NCBI GenBank assembly: GCA_039105265.1
Contig: JAPFFF010000023.1
Location: forward strand, 310,001 to 374,000
Length of the DNA stretch: 64,000 bases
Direction of reading: 5' to 3'
Origin: Tritrichomonas musculus
Lineage: Eukaryota; Parabasalia; Tritrichomonadida; Tritrichomonadidae
The notes beneath the pieces are model-generated. The model was not told where the DNA came from, ran no database searches, and saw nothing but the letters and a program-made list of their open reading frames with translations. Each line of letters begins with the position of its first letter. The first letter of the stretch is position 1. Made by a program: the position numbers and the translations under genes. This document shows, one piece after another, positions 1 to 9,475 of this stretch.

Positions 1-332
1 TCTTCCAAAATGTCTTTCAATGACCCATTCGGCAAGTATTCCATGATGATGGTCGGCTCTAATTTTGTCGGTTCTTTGAAAGAGTGAAAATTTAATCCAT
101 AAAATTTGACAATTAATGGATGACTCAATTTATTAAGTATTATTGATTCTTGCATTAACATTTGTTGCTCTTTGCCAGAAACTAATTCATCACCTTTTAT
201 TATCTTGGCAGCATATTCTTTTTGATCATTTATATTTTCAACTATATATACAGATCCGAAATGCCCTTTCCCAAGAAGTTTATCGGTGAGATTAAAATCA
301 TCAATTTCAAAGAAAATTCCTTGGAAATCCAT
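1..332 (-). CDS. Protein kinase, N-terminal part (continues past window edge)
   Basis: Reading the minus strand from the ATG at 332 gives about 110 codons that begin a eukaryotic protein kinase domain. Visible motifs are the glycine loop GKGHFGSV, the ATP-binding lysine in YAAKII, and a hinge-like segment IIMEYLPNGSLKDIL typical of TKL or trichomonad kinases. An in-frame stop lies at 348-350 and no other ATG falls between it and 332, so the start is well defined and the domain begins only about 17 residues from the N-terminus. The catalytic loop and everything after it are outside the window, so activity cannot be judged. The frame is open to the edge with no lesions. Confidence 0.85.
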   Translation of the reverse strand, partial: MDFQGIFFEIDDFNLTDKLLGKGHFGSVYIVENINDQKEYAAKIIKGDELVSGKEQQMLMQESIILNKLSHPLIVKFYGLNFHSFKEPTKLEPTIIMEYLPNGSLKDILE

Positions 333-1287
333 CGATTTTTTGAGTTTTTAAGATTTTCGCAACTTTTTCAATGCTCTCGACCATTTATAAAAAATGAAAC
401 AAGAATGCTTTATAACTAGCAGCATTTAGCAAATCACTAAAATGATATCACAAGCTTCAAAAAATTTATCTTTTCCACAATATAAATTAATATATAACTA
501 TTTCATGAAGGAGATTCAATATCATATGATGATATATAAAATTATACAAATTTTTTTTTTTTTATCATCTAAGAAGTGTCCATAAGGTGTAACAAGAGAG
601 AATGCACTCCAACTTTTTGAGAGAACTAATAGAAAACAAATAAGAAGAAAATGATGAAAAATATTTACTGAGACTATTCATGTTAAAAAAATGCATCTTT
701 TTATGTTGTATATTTTTAAATGATCATTTCCTTTTGATGTATGTCTCGGTAAAAAATAAGTAAAAATATAAAAAGATGCATCAATTTTTTTTATTAATAT
801 TAATATCAGGCCAACAATGACTTGGCTGTATTCATATTTTGTTTTTCAATATGCATGTTTAACGCTGCTTGCTCAACAATCTCGATTTCATTACCTAAAA
901 ACTCTTTCTTTGATCTTCTTTTTATGCCAATTATGTCTGATTATTTGATAAATCAGTCGAAAAGAACAATTGAATGCTTTCAAATTAGTTATAGCCAATT
1001 ACAAATAATAAGGAGACATTTCAATTAATTCTTTTTGCTTTTATTAATTTCATGTTTTTCTGTTTTATATAATAGATTAGTATTATGATTTTCATCAGTA
1101 AACAAAAACTTATCACTTTCGACATTCCCTTTTTCAATTCCTCCAAATAATTCTGTTTGAAAGATATGATTTTGAATTGAATTGAATGTTATGATTTTGA
1201 ACTAAAGTGAAAGATATGATTTTGATTTGAATTGAGTTGAATGTTATGATTTTGAATTGAATTGAAAGATATGATTTTGAATTTTAT
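333..1287. other. Intergenic, AT-rich, no gene seen
   Basis: No reading frame here looks coding. A short imperfect inverted repeat (684-703 against 768-788, sharing ATGCATCTTTTTAT) could form a hairpin with a loop of about 65 nt and may be the ends of a tiny MITE. The right part is a low-complexity tandem repeat listed separately. Confidence 0.5.
1157..1286. repeat. Degenerate tandem repeat
   Basis: The phrases GATATGATTTTGA and ATGTTATGATTTTGAA alternate with runs of TTGAATTGAA, giving an imperfect tandem array with a unit of about 50-60 bp. It abuts the A-rich left end of the next element. Confidence 0.6.
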
Positions 1288-1697
1288 AAAATATTTTTTT
1301 AAAAAAAAAAAAAAAAAAATGTATCAAAGATTGATGCCAATTGTGTCATTCGTTAATAAAATTTTGACAATTATTACTCCAACTCACCTCACCTCTATTG
1401 GTGACTATGCTTTTTGCCATTGCTATCTTCAAACATAATTTTCACCAAATTCGGAACTTCAAGCAAATGAATAAAAAACTTTTTGAACTTAAAAAAATTG
1501 AAAATGAAGCATTTGAAAAACATGCGCAAAGAGTTATCAGAATTGATGGCATTGCTCATCATCCTGTCAGAATGGCTGAAAAAAAACGATAATTTAATGA
1601 TTGACAATTTTGATTTTAAAGATTGTCAAAATTTTTTTAACGAATGACACAATTGGCATCAATCTTTGATACATTTTTTTTTTTTTTTTAATATTTT
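1288..1697. mobile_element. MITE-like element with about 50-bp terminal inverted repeats
   Basis: Left TIR 1301-1371 and right TIR 1621-1690 are reverse complements over about 50 bp (TGTATCAAAGATTGATGCC near the outer end), plus outer A/T runs that also match. The interior of about 250 bp is AT-rich and shows no transposase. Short open frames on both strands inside it look fortuitous. The A/T-run flanks hide any target duplication. The superfamily is not assignable. Confidence 0.75.
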
Positions 1698-2843
1698 AAA
1701 GCTATTTTAAAAACGATATGTCACTTTCCAACGTGTTTTTATATAAATTCTATTAAAAAGTTGAACTTTTTAAATAAGGTGACTTATCTTTTTTGGAATA
1801 ACTTTAAAAAATTCAAAATCATATCTACTATATATTTCATTGTAATCGAAATAAAATCAACATTCTAATATTTGATTATTTTGAGAATTCTCAAAATGAT
1901 ATATAGTAGAGTCGGTTTGGGACGAGAATGTTGGTTTAGAAAAGAGAACACTCAACTTTTTTTAAAAATAAAATTTTATAAATTGAATTAAAAATAATCG
2001 TTTTAATATTTATTTTCGCTTATTTCTTCATGAATAAGCATTTTTAGATCATTATACTTTATAAATATTATTTATATTTTATATTATATTCATATAAATT
2101 GTTAATTCAAAAATATCTCAAAACAAGTTAATTATATCTGATGTTGAAAAATACAAATTCATAAAAAAGAACATAATAATAAACTTCATTACATGATGTA
2201 TATTGATATATTTTAATTATAATTAATTCATTACTACTCAATGCAACTTTATTCGTGCTTTTATAATGATTTCAAAATCATCGATTTCTTGAAGAATATC
2301 AAATACTTAACCTATATTTTGTTTTGTCATATAAGAAACAAAATTTTTAATTTTTTGTTTGGCTGTGTTTTTTCGATCATTTTATATTTTTGGCGGGATT
2401 TTAAAAAAGTGGTGTTAAAATCAAGAATAATAAGATTATATGGAAATTATATTAAAATATTGATATATTGTCAAATAATGATGATGAATCAAAATTGGTT
2501 TGATCTCTTTTGCATTCGTTTTTATGAAAAAGAGCTTTTCTAAAAAAAGTGATATTTCAAATTTTTCAGCACCAATCTTTGAAAGAACATGAAACTAAAT
2601 CGTTATAACAATGAGCAGCTATTATGTAGCATAAATGAAGACTTTTATCATTCGAAATCAGTTCATGAAAACATTTTTCCAATCATTGAACATTGGTATA
2701 AAATATGCAATAGATATCAGTTTAATATATGAACCATAAGATATTACAAAAAACTAATAATTTTATTTTATTTATTTAACTTTCATCAAGTTTTGTTAAA
2801 GAAAAAAATTGATTTTTCCAATATTTTCAACTTATTAAAATTG

Positions 2844-3222
2844 CCCTTCGGAGGTTTTAAAAATTACGTTCTGTTCAAACTTTTTCAATAAAATAGACCA
2901 AGAAAAAAAATCAATTACGTTTTACGATTACGTCTACGTGAAAATAATTGGAATACGACTTTTTTAGAAAAAGTTAATAAAAAGTTATATTTGAAAAATA
3001 AAAATATTTATCTTTAAATATAAATATTTTATCCTTTCAAATTTGAGAGCTCTAGCTTAGAGGTTAAATTAATATAAGGTCAAAGCATTGAGTTCGAAAC
3101 TAAACCTCTTTGCTTTTTTTTATTTTTATATAAATTATGTAATTACGTTTCATTTCGGCAATTTTTACATTTTAATACGTCTTTTCATTGAATTTTATAA
3201 AATTCCAATTACGTCCGAAGGG
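2844..3222. mobile_element. Small element nested in the 1909-3718 element
   Basis: The ends CCCTTCGGAGGT (2844) and the reverse complement of CCCTTCGGACGT (ending 3222) form a short TIR. TA follows the right end and TG precedes the left, so the target duplication may be TA with one change. The interior is unusually rich in ACG trinucleotides and contains the tRNA-like sequence listed next. Confidence 0.5.
3046..3112 (+). pseudogene. tRNA-like Pol III sequence (tRNA fossil or SINE-like head)
   Basis: TAGCTTAGAGG at 3053-3063 fits an A box. GAGTTCGAAAC at 3090-3100 is a near-consensus B box with a canonical T-loop (TTCGAAA) and 4 of 5 T-stem pairs. The A-to-B spacing is 37 nt, and a T-run terminator follows at 3114-3120. 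The acceptor stem pairs only in its outer half, so this is not an intact tRNA. Confidence 0.35.
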
Positions 3223-3814
3223 TAATATTAAAACATAAAAAGACTTTTAAAAATCTCATTTTTTAATGAATCAAAAAATAAACTATAGCTGTAATAATAA
3301 TAAATAGCTCTAAATGTGATATTCGCTTTCTGATTAACAAATATTAACAGAAAGAGAAGAAGGTAAATAAATCAAATATTTGCAAATATCTTCAACCAAA
3401 TTCAATTTTAAATGAATTATTGTAAAATATGATTCAAATTCTTTCCAAATATGCTGATGTCATGAACATATAATTTGTTTTCAATATCAGATATAATTAA
3501 CTTGTTTTGAGATATTTTTGAATTAACTATTTATATGAATATAATATAAAATATAAATAATATTTATAAAGTATAATGATCTAAAAATGCTTATTCATGA
3601 AGAAATAAGCGAAAATAAATATGAAAACGATTATTTTTAATTCAATTTATAAAATTTTTTTCTTAAAAAAGTTAAGTGTTCTCTTTTCCAAACCGACATT
3701 CTCGTCCCAAACCGACTCTACAATAAATATATTGTTCTTCTTATTTTCAATCAAAATCATTTATAAATACCAAAATCTATTAATTTTTATGACTAATTCT
3801 TAATAAAAATAATA

Positions 3815-6137
3815 GAGGTACCCATATTTATAAACGTCCGTCTAAAATTGCAGAAGAGACCTCTGTCACTTAACTTTTCAGAAAAAATCCACTTTTAATT
3901 AAGCAATTCAAAAAAGAATTTACATCTTTGAAATAGCTCTTTTTTTTCAATAAAAATAACTTTTTGAATTAATTTGCAAATTGTTATAATGATTTTCTAT
4001 TGATTTACTATCAAATCATTGGCACTTTTTATTTGGTCAATAGATTCCTTTATTTACAGTCTCCTTATTTCAGCCAGATTTATACATAAATCAACAAAAA
4101 ATCATCAAAAAAGCAATTGGAATATCGATAGACGCATCAGCAAAGCCCAAAAAATCGAGATATAGACAGATCAGCGAAACCAAATCCTACCGATTACCGA
4201 CGGAATATACAAAAATTGAAAAGCTTTTAGATTTACGATCACTATCTAAGCATATAATGCTGAATTTGAAGTTCCTTTTGGCATGCATATTTCATTTTTT
4301 TGAGATTTTTCTTAAATCTCTCTTTTTAGTTGAATATATAATAAACATTTAATAAAAATTTATATTTGATAATGCTTTATTGTATAATTTTTCTTTTTTC
4401 TTGTTTTTATTAAGTTTTAATTTTCTAAGAAATGGTTAACTTTTTCAATGCTTTTTTGGTCAAATCTTTTTTTTTCTTCTCAAAATAAATTGTTCAAAAT
4501 AAGCCTAAAAAAGCTTTTCTAAAACAAAAAAATATATAAAATAGCAATATTTATATATTCTAAAGATAACTACATATTTATTTTCCAAAAATAAGGAATT
4601 TGGTGTGATAAATAACGGACCAAAAATAAATTTTCTATTTGACTATTCCATCATATGGAGCATCTGATGACAATTCTAAATATACCAATATAAACAAAAT
4701 ATATTAAAGTTTTGCCTTAAAAAATAGCAAATATTACTTGAAAAAGTGAAACTTTTTGTGAACTATTTTTTAAATTCGCTTTTTACAGTGATATTCTTAT
4801 AGAGTGAGGAATGAAAGTAATTTTTGGCAGAGTAAGTATGGTTGTATCTTGTGAATATCAAAAGATATTTACAAATTTGATGTTCCAAAATTCAAATTTT
4901 TGGATAAAAATAAGAATATAGCTTCATCTATTAATATCTAAAATGATGATAAATTTTGTTTTGAGATTGATAAAGTGGATATATGACTTTTTGCACTCCA
5001 ACAAAAAATTAAACGGACAAAAAATGTAACCATCACACAAAATTTAATAAAATTGAGAGGAGAAAAAAGAATTGTCACCAATTTGAATAAATTTTACGAC
5101 GATAAATTTTTAATTTCAGAAAAAATTGTGAGTATTTAAATTCAAGTGAATAATTGAATTAAACATAAATCTATTTATATCTCTAAAAAACAATCGATAT
5201 TTATACAATATAAAATTCAATATATTTAGTTTATATTTTATAATATATTATTATTATACTTATTTTTTGTAAAATGTAAAATATGAAGGCTTTTTTGTTA
5301 CTTAAAAATCGTGTCAGAGTTCTCTTCTGCGATTTTAGATGGACGTTTATAAATATGGGTATTCACTTTGAGGATTTTGACTGTATTTTTTAAAAAAAAT
5401 ATAAAAATTAAAACGCATTTATTTAATAAATGATACATTAAAAATTGCAAAATTATTTATGCGCTAGTTTTTGAGAAAATTCGATTTTATAAAAAAAATT
5501 ATTTTTTTCAATGTTTATGAGCCATTCAAAACCGTAAAATATCGTAGAAAAAAATTGAAAGAAAAATGTTCCAAAATGCCACTTTAATTTTATTAAAAAT
5601 TTTGAATATTTTTGTAATTATATGTACGTTAAAAAACGTTTATTTTTTATTTTGAGTCTAATAAATGAAACATATTTTCCAAAAAATTGGCCGCATAAAA
5701 TCACTAATGCTTCTAGGAATAAATTCTCATGGCCAATATAATCATTATATTAAAGATGTAGAATCATATAAAGACAATTTTTGAAGTTATCATCTGTTTT
5801 TCTTTAAAAATGCTTTTTTGGGTTTGAAAGTATGAAGAATGCAGATTTTGCAGTTTCTGAATTAGGAAATAATTAGAAATTTTCATTTATTGTGACAATA
5901 CTTTGGAATAATGAAGATATCCAAAATATATTCGATGTTATAAATAAAATGATATAATTATATTGTTAACTAAAATATGATTTTTTCTTCAATTTAATAT
6001 TCAAATCGTCATTTAAACATTTTATAGATTATTTTGATGATAAAAAGAAATAAAAATAATCTGTATTTAGCTCAAAAAATTAAAAATACATTTTAAAGAA
6101 GAAAAATGACCGTTAAGTCACTTAAGGTGAATACCTC
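3815..6137. mobile_element. TA-flanked TIR element, interrupted by a second element
   Basis: The left end GAGGTA (3815-3820) continues after the insertion as TTCACTTTGAGG (from 5362). The right end (GTGAATACCTC, ending 6137) is its reverse complement. TA flanks both outer ends (3813-3814 and 6138-6139). Without the insert the element is about 780 bp and shows no coding region. Its right end stops 20 bp before the ATG of the PDI-like gene. Confidence 0.75.
3821..5359. mobile_element. TA-flanked TIR element inserted into the 3815-6137 element
   Basis: The ends CCCATATTTATAAACGTCC (3821) and its reverse complement (ending 5359) form TIRs of about 50 bp that agree at most positions. TA is duplicated at 3819-3820 and 5360-5361. 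The insertion lies 6 bp inside the left TIR of the older element, so the order of insertion is clear. The interior of about 1.4 kb is AT-rich with no convincing transposase frame. Confidence 0.8.
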
Positions 6138-6157
6138 TAAAATAATTTTATGAGAAG

Positions 6158-7594
6158 ATGAATCCGACCATTTATACCATTAATTTTTTTTTTATAAAAA
6201 TGATATTTCTACATTTTTTACTCTCAGTACGTTTTCAAAACCCTACTGGAGAAAACCTCTATATTCCAAAAATTTCAGATAAAAGTTTTCAACAAACCCT
6301 TCGTTCATATAATAGATCAGTTATTGTTTTTCAAGATAATCCTTATTTGCTCGAATTTATGAATTATGGAATATTTAAGTACAAAAGTGAAATTCTTTTT
6401 GCACAAGCTGATTTTGCTTTATCAAAAATGTATATAGGCTGCCAAGAAGAACCTTGCATTATTCCTTTTGAATACGATAAACAAATTTTTACCGAACCTT
6501 ATCCACTTTCCCAATTTGGATTTGCGACATGGCTTGAAAATATTCTTACACCAGGTGTTATTGCCATTAAAACTATCGATCATTTTCAAAAATTCCTTGA
6601 TAGCGATGAATCAAGATTGATTGGAGTTGATATTGAAGAACGTCCATCAATTCCAACAAATATTTTATTTTATACAGTTTCGTCATCTTTTCTTAATCGA
6701 TTACACTTAAGCGGACTTGAAAAAGGCCTTTATGTATATAGAAAAAATGAAAGACAATTTATTCCTTACAGTGAAGGAAATATCGAAACTCAGTCCAAAT
6801 CATCTTTTATTGATGCTGAAAGATTAGAAAACGAAAAATTGAAAAAGTTTCTCTGTGGCCTTATAATTTCTCCTGATTATGATGCAAATAACGAATTAGA
6901 AGCTTTACAAAAAATAATTCCAAAACATCAAGACAAAGTATCATTTTTACTAGGGTCAGAAAAAAAAGCAGCAGCAGTAATATCTGAAGCCAAACTTAAA
7001 AAGGCAAAGGCACCTTACTTCTTTGTTGTTGAATCTGAGAATTTTTCCAAATCTAAATGGCTTGTTACTGACGGAAGTGATTTTAATTCCGAATACCTTG
7101 ATACATTTCTCACAAATATTGAGAAAGGAAAAGAACCTGTTTCATATATTTCAGCTACCGTCCATAACTCACCAGATTCAACCTTTAAAGAAATTAACAG
7201 AAAAATGTATTATGATATTATATCAGATAAAGAAAACGATGTTCTTCTTGTAATAACAGCTCCATGGTGCCACCATTGCAAAGATTTCAAGCCTGTTTTG
7301 AATGTTACATCAAGACTATTAAATGAAAATAAAATTCATGCTAAATTTTATTGGATAGATGGAACAGCAAATGACCTTCCAGATGATTTCCCACAATACA
7401 CCGGATTTCCAACTTTGTTTATGTTTACAACTAAAAATAAAACTGCTATTACTTTTGATGGCGATAGAACTATCTCAGGATTACTTGATTTCCTTCATAC
7501 TGATGGATCAATCAAATTTACAGACCCCGTCTATGATCAAAAACAGACTGATGAAGAAATTGAAAAACTCAGAGATGAGCAACACTCTTCATAA
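6158..7594 (+). CDS. PDI-like thioredoxin-fold protein
   Basis: 478 codons. The C-terminal domain has a thioredoxin/PDI active site, APWCHHCKDF, with Cys371 and Cys374, followed by a typical thioredoxin tail (GFPTLFMF). The N-terminal domain (about 30-130) looks thioredoxin-like but lacks CxxC there, and the middle resembles the inactive b domains. The overall length matches a PDI (a-b-b'-a'). The N-terminus is hydrophobic; a second ATG at 6200 would start directly with a signal-peptide-like stretch (MIFLHFLLSV) and may be the true start. The tail EQHSS has no KDEL-type ER retention signal. Likely role: disulfide exchange or chaperone in the secretory pathway (family knowledge). A transposon end lies 20 bp upstream, so the promoter may be transposon-derived. 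Confidence 0.8.
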   Translation: MNPTIYTINFFFIKMIFLHFLLSVRFQNPTGENLYIPKISDKSFQQTLRSYNRSVIVFQDNPYLLEFMNYGIFKYKSEILFAQADFALSKMYIGCQEEPCIIPFEYDKQIFTEPYPLSQFGFATWLENILTPGVIAIKTIDHFQKFLDSDESRLIGVDIEERPSIPTNILFYTVSSSFLNRLHLSGLEKGLYVYRKNERQFIPYSEGNIETQSKSSFIDAERLENEKLKKFLCGLIISPDYDANNELEALQKIIPKHQDKVSFLLGSEKKAAAVISEAKLKKAKAPYFFVVESENFSKSKWLVTDGSDFNSEYLDTFLTNIEKGKEPVSYISATVHNSPDSTFKEINRKMYYDIISDKENDVLLVITAPWCHHCKDFKPVLNVTSRLLNENKIHAKFYWIDGTANDLPDDFPQYTGFPTLFMFTTKNKTAITFDGDRTISGLLDFLHTDGSIKFTDPVYDQKQTDEEIEKLRDEQHSS

Positions 7595-7794
7595 AATATA
7601 AATATCTTTTATTTTAAATCATCATTAATAAAATATAGTCTTTTTTTTTTTTTTTTTTTTTCAAGCATTTGATTTCAAGCTTTTTTTAGATTGATTTTTT
7701 TTTTTAAACTTTTTTGGACAAAATGTTCTCAATTTTTTTTGTGAATATTTTGGCGGTTTATTAATAGGTCAGTTCATAAAAAAGGAAAATAAGC

Positions 7795-7990
7795 AGCTAA
7801 GCACCTATATCTCTCCCAGAACAGACTCAAACAACAACCACATCTTACCATGGAACAAAGTAGTTCAGATGCATGATGCGATCATTCTTTTTCTCACGGA
7901 ATGAGAAAATATTTAGATTTTCAGATTAGAAGTCAATTCTAATGCAAGAAGACAAATACTTTCGGTATTTCCCAACCCAGCGAGCTTTTA
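7795..7990 (+). ncRNA. Candidate structured RNA (unassigned; strand uncertain)
   Basis: In a gap of about 860 bp this stretch is visibly richer in G and C than its flanks and has no coding frame. Four short hairpins follow one another: ATGAT/ATCAT at 7873-7885, TTTTCTCA/TGAGAAAA at 7889-7909, TTAGAA/TTCTAA at 7926-7942 and AAATAC/GTATTT with loop TTTCG at 7954-7970. GTAGTTCAG followed by GATCATT faintly recalls the U3 snoRNA 5' end, but U3 boxes C and D are not evident. It is not a tRNA, 5S, U2, U5 or U6 by eye. The hairpins fit either strand. Confidence 0.25.
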
Positions 7991-8442
7991 TATTTAGGCC
8001 CAAATAAGTGTATTGTGTAAATAATAATTTATCTCATCTTTCCATAAACTCCTTAAGAAATTCTATATCTCGTGTTTTTTTGATATCCTTTGTATTAAGA
8101 TAAGTTCAAAAGCAGATCATTGACTATTTTTTTAATATAACTTGCTAAATTTATCTCTTATATCATTATGATTTTTAATAAAAAATATAAAGTTATTATT
8201 TAAAATGCTTTGCAAATGATTTTATAGCTTTATGGCTATAAAATTATTATCTCTTCTTTATTATCTTTTTTTTGAAAAGTTTGAGCTCAGAAAAAAATCC
8301 AAAAAAGTTTAAAAAATTGAATGCTCTAAAATTTCCATTCAATTTTGTCCAAAAAAGTTTAAAAAAAAAATCAATCTTTTTTTATTTGACATATTTTTCT
8401 CAATATTTTAACGATTGTTTTCCTTTCAAAAAGGTTAAATTT

Positions 8443-8448
8443 TCATTT
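8443..8448 (+). promoter_or_regulatory. Initiator-like element TCATTT
   Basis: TCATTT matches the trichomonad initiator consensus TCAY(T/A). The presumed first transcribed A (8445) is 10 nt before the ATG at 8455, a normal trichomonad leader length. It supports 8455 as the start over any longer frame. Confidence 0.55.
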
Positions 8449-8454
8449 GTTTTA

Positions 8455-8841
8455 ATGAATAAAGAAGAAAAAATTTTATATCTTGTCAACCAAATTGAAA
8501 GCGAAATAGGCGATCTTGAAAAAAAGGTAAATGCAATAAATAAAGCTGTAGAAATTAAAATATCAGAAATTAAAAAACAAAAATCACCAAAAAAAAGTAG
8601 TGATCCTTTTTACAGATCAAGCAAATCAACTGTACAAACAGATAAAGATACAAAACCAGATTATCTAGCTATTAGTTCGAGCCATCGGCCATCGAGAGAA
8701 AAACCAAAAACACAAAGAAGAACAGAAAAACGTCATAATTCCCCTCCAAAAGCTGAACCAGATAATGCAATTCCTAGAGTTAAACCAAAAAAGAGGTCAG
8801 TTAGTGTTAAAAAATTTAGACCAAATATTGTACCTTGCTGA
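8455..8841 (+). CDS. Small basic protein with N-terminal coiled coil, unrecognised
   Basis: 128 codons from the ATG at 8455; the frame is open further upstream but only with non-ATG codons and low-complexity Lys/Phe sequence. Residues 1-40 (MNKEEKILYLVNQIESEIGD onward) have heptad-like hydrophobic spacing, suggesting a short coiled coil. The rest is Lys/Arg/Ser/Pro-rich and probably disordered, ending in a basic tail (KKRSVSVKKFRPN). No family is recognised. The basic tail might bind nucleic acid or microtubules, but that is inference. Confidence 0.7.
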   Translation: MNKEEKILYLVNQIESEIGDLEKKVNAINKAVEIKISEIKKQKSPKKSSDPFYRSSKSTVQTDKDTKPDYLAISSSHRPSREKPKTQRRTEKRHNSPPKAEPDNAIPRVKPKKRSVSVKKFRPNIVPC

Positions 8842-9239
8842 TTATAATATAATAATAATCAAGCCAACTTCAAATTTCATAGCGATTTTATTATTTGCAT
8901 TATTTTTCTAGAAATTTATTGCTTAATTGTTTCTTGTTTAATATTTCTAGAAATTTATTGCTTAATGTATATATAAATATAGTGTTTCTTGTTTAATATT
9001 TGTAAATTAAAAGAAAGAAAGGAATATTCTGCAAATGAATAATTTTTATGCTTATGCGTTTGGTAACTTACCAATATATGAGTCATATTTTTTTAATTTT
9101 TGTTTGCATATATATAAATTTGTAGTGAATCCTCAAAGGAGAAAAGATATTAAAGAGAATGATAAGGTAAATGAAAAAAAAATAAATAAACAAATCCAAT
9201 ATATTTATTGAATAATGAAATATAATTTTATGTAAACGG
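8842..9239. other. Intergenic with a short direct repeat
   Basis: No gene seen. The phrase TTCTAGAAATTTATTGCTTAA occurs twice, near 8907 and 8945, each followed shortly by TTTCTTGTTTAATATTT, so this is a local imperfect direct duplication. The rest is AT-rich 5' flank of the tRNA gene. Confidence 0.5.
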
Positions 9240-9311
9240 GCGTTGCTGGTGTAGTGGTTATCATATGAGCTTCCCAAGCTTGGGATCCGGGTTCGATTCC
9301 CGGGCAACGCA
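9240..9311 (+). tRNA. tRNA-Gly (anticodon CCC)
   Basis: A complete cloverleaf. The acceptor stem GCGTTGC pairs fully with GCAACGC, with discriminator A at 9311. A D-arm with GTAGTGGTTA (A box) is present. The anticodon loop TTCCCAA gives CCC, reading GGG, and the T-arm CCGGG-TTCGATT-CCCGG is perfect. No intron. A T-run at 9316-9324 is the likely Pol III terminator. Confidence 0.97.
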
Positions 9312-9475
9312 AATCTTTTTTTTCACACCTTAATTGATCTTTTTTGAAATTTCTTTTTTTGTGGGATGAATTAGCATCATTTCAAACCATAACGATTACT
9401 AATAATAATAAAAGAAATCGAAAAACAGTGTTTATTCTATAATACATATCATATAAATATATAAAAAAAAAAAAA

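Larger units (their letters stand above)
1909..3718. mobile_element. Long-TIR DNA transposon-like element, TA-flanked
   Basis: The sequence from 1909 (GAGTCGGTTTGGGACGAG inward) to about 2150 is the reverse complement of about 3483-3718, so the element has TIRs of about 240 bp with modest divergence. TA dinucleotides (1907-1908 and 3719-3720) flank both ends, as expected for TA-targeting elements such as Tc1/mariner-type. No transposase is recognisable inside. The longest interior frame (2241-2543) has no recognisable motif. It looks non-autonomous or decayed, and a second small element (2844-3222) sits inside it. Confidence 0.75.

Noticed and set aside
1395-1607. Small frames on both strands inside the first MITE
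   Set aside because: They fall within the non-coding interior of an inverted-repeat element and show no domain or codon signal.
2241-2543. 100-codon frame inside the 1909-3718 element as a transposase
   Set aside because: Phe/Ile/Tyr-rich, no DDE motifs, too short.
7795-7990. 5S rRNA on the minus strand
   Set aside because: Only a short TTGGGAAATACCG-like phrase resembles 5S; the A and C boxes and the rest of the fold are absent.
9083-9307. Minus-strand 74-codon frame
   Set aside because: It is the antisense of the tRNA-Gly gene and its AT-rich flank.
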